Source: Bacteroidales bacterium
Lineage (GTDB): Bacteria; Bacteroidota; Bacteroidia; Bacteroidales; P3
Direction: 5' to 3'
Assembly (NCBI GenBank): GCA_016281475.1
Contig: JAEEIS010000096.1
Location: 1-15,323 of the forward strand
Length of the DNA: 15,323 nt
In this document: positions 13,168 through 15,323 of the stretch, piece by piece
Layout: the number at the start of each line of letters is the position of its first letter
Position numbering within the stretch: position 1 is the stretch's first letter
The notes under the pieces: generated by a model
The model's database searches: none
Told to the model about the DNA's origin: nothing
The model's input: the letters and a program-made list of their open reading frames with translations, nothing else
Made by a program: the position numbers and the translations under genes

Positions 13168-15096
13168 ATGCGCTTCACCCTGCACTATATGAAACCGTAT
13201 GCTGCCCGACTGGTGGCATACGGTTTTTTTGTGGTACTGTCGGTGCTCTTCACTATGGCTACGGCATTGTCGGTGGCGGACTTCCTGAAGATTCTTTTCC
13301 CGCCGGCAGAGGGGGCAGCGGCCGCGCCGCAGGCGGCCAGCCTGTTGTCGCAGGGCCTGCAGGTGCTGTATGAGTGGCTGGCCTCGTTCGGCGCACGGCG
13401 GGCGTTGGTCTATTTCTCGCTAGTGCTACTGGGGCTCTATGCCTGCAAAAACGTCTTTGGCTACCTCTCGCTGGTGCAGATGGCATCGGTGCGCAGCCGT
13501 GTGGTGCGCGACATCCGCGCCGACCTCTTCCACAAGGCCATGCATCTGCCCATGACGTATTACGACGGCAGCCGCAAGGGCGATATGTTGGCGCGTTTCG
13601 GGGGCGACATGGTGGAATACGACGAGAGTACCCTCGCCTCGGTGCAGCAACTGGTGGTGGCGGTGGTAAGTATGGCTCTGTATATTGCCATGCTGTTCTA
13701 TATCAGCCCTAAGCTTACGCTGTTTGTCTTCGTCATGCTGCTCGTCATCGTGTTTGTCATTTCGGGCATCACGCACCGCCTCCGCCGCAATTCGCTGCAG
13801 CTGCAGGGGATGGGCTCGTTCCTCACTTCGCTGATGGAGGAGACCATCATGGGGCTGAAGGTTATCAAGGCGTATACGGCCATCGATTTCTCCAACCACC
13901 GTTTCCGCGAGGCAAGCGGAGCTTACGCTCGTCTGCGCACCAAGGTATTGCGGCGCATCGACCTATCGTCGCCAGTGAGCGACTTCCTAGGCAATTGTGT
14001 GGTAGTGGGCATCCTGCTCTTTGGGTCGCGTATGGTGATAGGGGGCGACGCGCAGCTTACGCCCGAACTGTTTGTGTCCTACATCATGATGTTTGTGCTG
14101 ATGATACCGCCGTCGAAAGAGCTGACTACCGCCCTCTCGCAGATGAAGAAAGGCCGTGCCTGCGTCGACCGCCTGCAAGCCGTACTGGAACTGGAGGACG
14201 AGGAAGAGGAAAGTGGAACCTGTAAAGTGGAACCACATACCCCGATCAACGGCCATCCCTCTCAAGAGGAAAAGCGGCATTCAGTGAATGTCTCGCCTGA
14301 CGCAACAAATAATTCTCAATTCTCAATTCTCAATTCTCAATTTATAGAGTTTCGTCACGTGGGCTTCCACTACACGCCCGGCACAGAGGTGCTGCACGAC
14401 ATCTGTCTCTCCATCCCCCGTGGCAGCACGGTGGCGCTAGTGGGTGGCTCTGGGTCGGGCAAGTCTACTATTGCCGACCTGCTGTTGCGCTTCTACGATT
14501 GTACCAGCGGCGAGATTCTGTTCGACGGCCAGCCCATCAACCAGATGCCGCTTGCGCAGCTTCGTCGCCGCATCGGCGTGGTAGCGCAGGATACTCTTCT
14601 TTTCAACGACACCATCCGTGCCAATATCGCCTTCGGAGCACCTGATGCCACCATGGAGCAGATTGTCGAAGCGGCCCAGCTGGCACACGCCCACGACTTT
14701 ATCCTCCAGCAGCCCGAAGGCTACGACACCAACATCGGCGACGGTGGCAGCCTCCTCAGTGGGGGACAGCGGCAGCGCATCAGCATAGCACGTGCCTTGC
14801 TGCGCAAACCCGACCTGCTGATTTTCGACGAGGCCACCAGTGCCCTCGACACCGAGAGCGAACGCCAGGTGCAGCAGGCTCTCGACCACCTTCTGAGGGT
14901 TGATAATTATTCTTTTAACACTAGCGACAGCTCCCCCTCATTCCTTATCATCGCCCATCGTCTCTCCACCATCCGCCATGCCGACCTCATTGTGGTGCTC
15001 GAGCAGGGGCGCATCGTGGAGCAGGGCACCCACGAGGAGCTGCTGGCTCTCAAAGGGCGCTATCACCAACTAGTAGAAATGCAGTCTATCCAATGA
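13168..15096 (+). CDS. MsbA-like ABC exporter (membrane domain fused to ATPase)
   Basis: A 642-residue half-transporter: an N-terminal six-helix membrane domain (about 10-335) and a C-terminal ATPase (about 391-640). It should work as a homodimer in the inner membrane, exporting lipid A, lipids or drugs; the substrate is not shown. ATPase motifs: Walker A GGSGSGKST (426-434), Q-loop Gln474, signature LSGGQRQR (530-537), Walker B LLIFDE (550-555) and switch His597 in IAHRLST. Two oddities: residues about 344-392 form a low-complexity linker ending NNSQFSILNSQF, encoded by a heptamer repeat, and about 577-591 (RVDNYSFNTSDSSPS) is extra sequence between Walker B and the switch His, where relatives have a short turn. 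Both sites show the repeat core found elsewhere in the window. The stop overlaps the next gene's ATG (15093-15096). Confidence 0.94.
   Translation: MRFTLHYMKPYAARLVAYGFFVVLSVLFTMATALSVADFLKILFPPAEGAAAAPQAASLLSQGLQVLYEWLASFGARRALVYFSLVLLGLYACKNVFGYLSLVQMASVRSRVVRDIRADLFHKAMHLPMTYYDGSRKGDMLARFGGDMVEYDESTLASVQQLVVAVVSMALYIAMLFYISPKLTLFVFVMLLVIVFVISGITHRLRRNSLQLQGMGSFLTSLMEETIMGLKVIKAYTAIDFSNHRFREASGAYARLRTKVLRRIDLSSPVSDFLGNCVVVGILLFGSRMVIGGDAQLTPELFVSYIMMFVLMIPPSKELTTALSQMKKGRACVDRLQAVLELEDEEEESGTCKVEPHTPINGHPSQEEKRHSVNVSPDATNNSQFSILNSQFIEFRHVGFHYTPGTEVLHDICLSIPRGSTVALVGGSGSGKSTIADLLLRFYDCTSGEILFDGQPINQMPLAQLRRRIGVVAQDTLLFNDTIRANIAFGAPDATMEQIVEAAQLAHAHDFILQQPEGYDTNIGDGGSLLSGGQRQRISIARALLRKPDLLIFDEATSALDTESERQVQQALDHLLRVDNYSFNTSDSSPSFLIIAHRLSTIRHADLIVVLEQGRIVEQGTHEELLALKGRYHQLVEMQSIQ
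14296..14342 (+). repeat. in-frame heptamer repeat inside the ABC transporter linker
   Basis: AATTCTC occurs four times (14311-14338) plus a partial copy, preceded by CCTGACGCAA (14296-14305), which shares CTGACGCAA exactly with 2118-2126. It is translated as NNSQFSILNSQF between the membrane domain and ATPase. No reverse-complement arm is seen upstream, so this is probably half of an element. Confidence 0.75.
14913..14931 (-). repeat. possible repeat-core remnant inside the ABC ATPase domain
   Basis: On the minus strand the sequence reads GCTGTCGCTAGTGTTAAAA, which lines up with GCTGACGCAATAGTTTTAAA at 2117-2136 over most of its length. It falls inside the extra residues 577-591 of the ABC transporter. 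The match is imperfect and could be coincidental. Confidence 0.45.
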
Positions 15097-15323
15097 AGCG
15101 TCTGTTCATAACACTGCTGTTGCTGCTGCCCGTCCTATTGTCGGCGCAGCCGCTTCGGTTTGTCCAAACCGCCGTGGTCGGCAATCAGGTGGGAATGCTC
15201 AGTTGGAACCGATTGGACGACACCTCCGCCTACAGCCTCTTCCGCCTGTTCCCCAACGAGGAGGAGTACACCCGCATCGCCACCCTCTCCGACACCATCT
15301 ACTTCGATACCCTCCACCGCACC
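15093..15323 (+). CDS. start of a secreted protein with fibronectin-like sequence (partial)
   Basis: The first 77 residues of a protein that runs off the window. A signal peptide (MKRLFITLLLLLPVLLSA, cleavage likely before QP) is followed by VGNQVGMLSWNRLDDTSAYSLFRLFPNEEEYTRIATLSDTIYFDT. The pattern W...Y.LFR......Y..IAT......F.D resembles a fibronectin type III domain as found in Bacteroidota secreted or type IX-secreted proteins. ATG overlaps the ABC transporter stop (ATGA), so the two are coupled and probably in one transcript. No catalytic motif can be judged from this fragment. Confidence 0.75.
   Translation, partial: MKRLFITLLLLLPVLLSAQPLRFVQTAVVGNQVGMLSWNRLDDTSAYSLFRLFPNEEEYTRIATLSDTIYFDTLHRT

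Overview
The window looks like chromosomal DNA from a member of the Bacteroidota, most likely order Bacteroidales. The evidence is a serine palmitoyltransferase-type enzyme, the DUF4290-murA gene pair, TAnnTTTG promoter boxes, A-rich leaders mostly lacking Shine-Dalgarno sequences, and secreted proteins of IgGFc-binding and fibronectin-like type. I cannot name a genus. It is mostly housekeeping DNA; no phage, CRISPR array, tRNA or rRNA was seen.

Layout. Positions 1-960 are a degraded edge: the possible 3' end of an unknown gene, then an IgGFc-binding-domain gene broken by two stops and two frameshifts and cut short at its 3' end. From 965 to 4618 every gene is on the minus strand: a GNAT-type acyltransferase and a serine palmitoyltransferase (sphingolipid synthesis), then deoC and rpiB (pentose phosphate metabolism). 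Positions 4619-5563 hold no convincing gene. They are AT-rich, with DnaA-box-like 9-mers at 4754-5052, an array of six 11-bp direct repeats at 5285-5350, and the nadA promoter with a palindromic operator candidate. From 5564 to the right edge every gene is on the plus strand: nadA, a YbaK/ProX-type tRNA-editing protein, an RluA-type pseudouridine synthase, a secreted barrel-like protein, a DUF4290 protein, murA, a PHP-type phosphatase, purB, an MsbA-like ABC exporter, and the start of a secreted fibronectin-like protein.

Main interpretation. The divergence of all genes around 4619-5563, the DnaA-like boxes there, two more at 7026-7055, and a perfect 16-bp ParB-binding site (parS, 7070-7085) together suggest that this is the chromosomal replication origin region. 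The parS lies inside the first codons of the pseudouridine synthase gene. Origin function is inferred; the parS match is seen directly.

Other points. MurA has Asp where most bacteria have the fosfomycin-reactive Cys. A family of short-period repeats with a shared GCTGACGCAA-like core appears at five places, two of them inside the ABC transporter gene, where they encode extra residues. A C9 tract sits just upstream of that gene's start codon. The 3' end of the barrel-like gene may be frameshifted.
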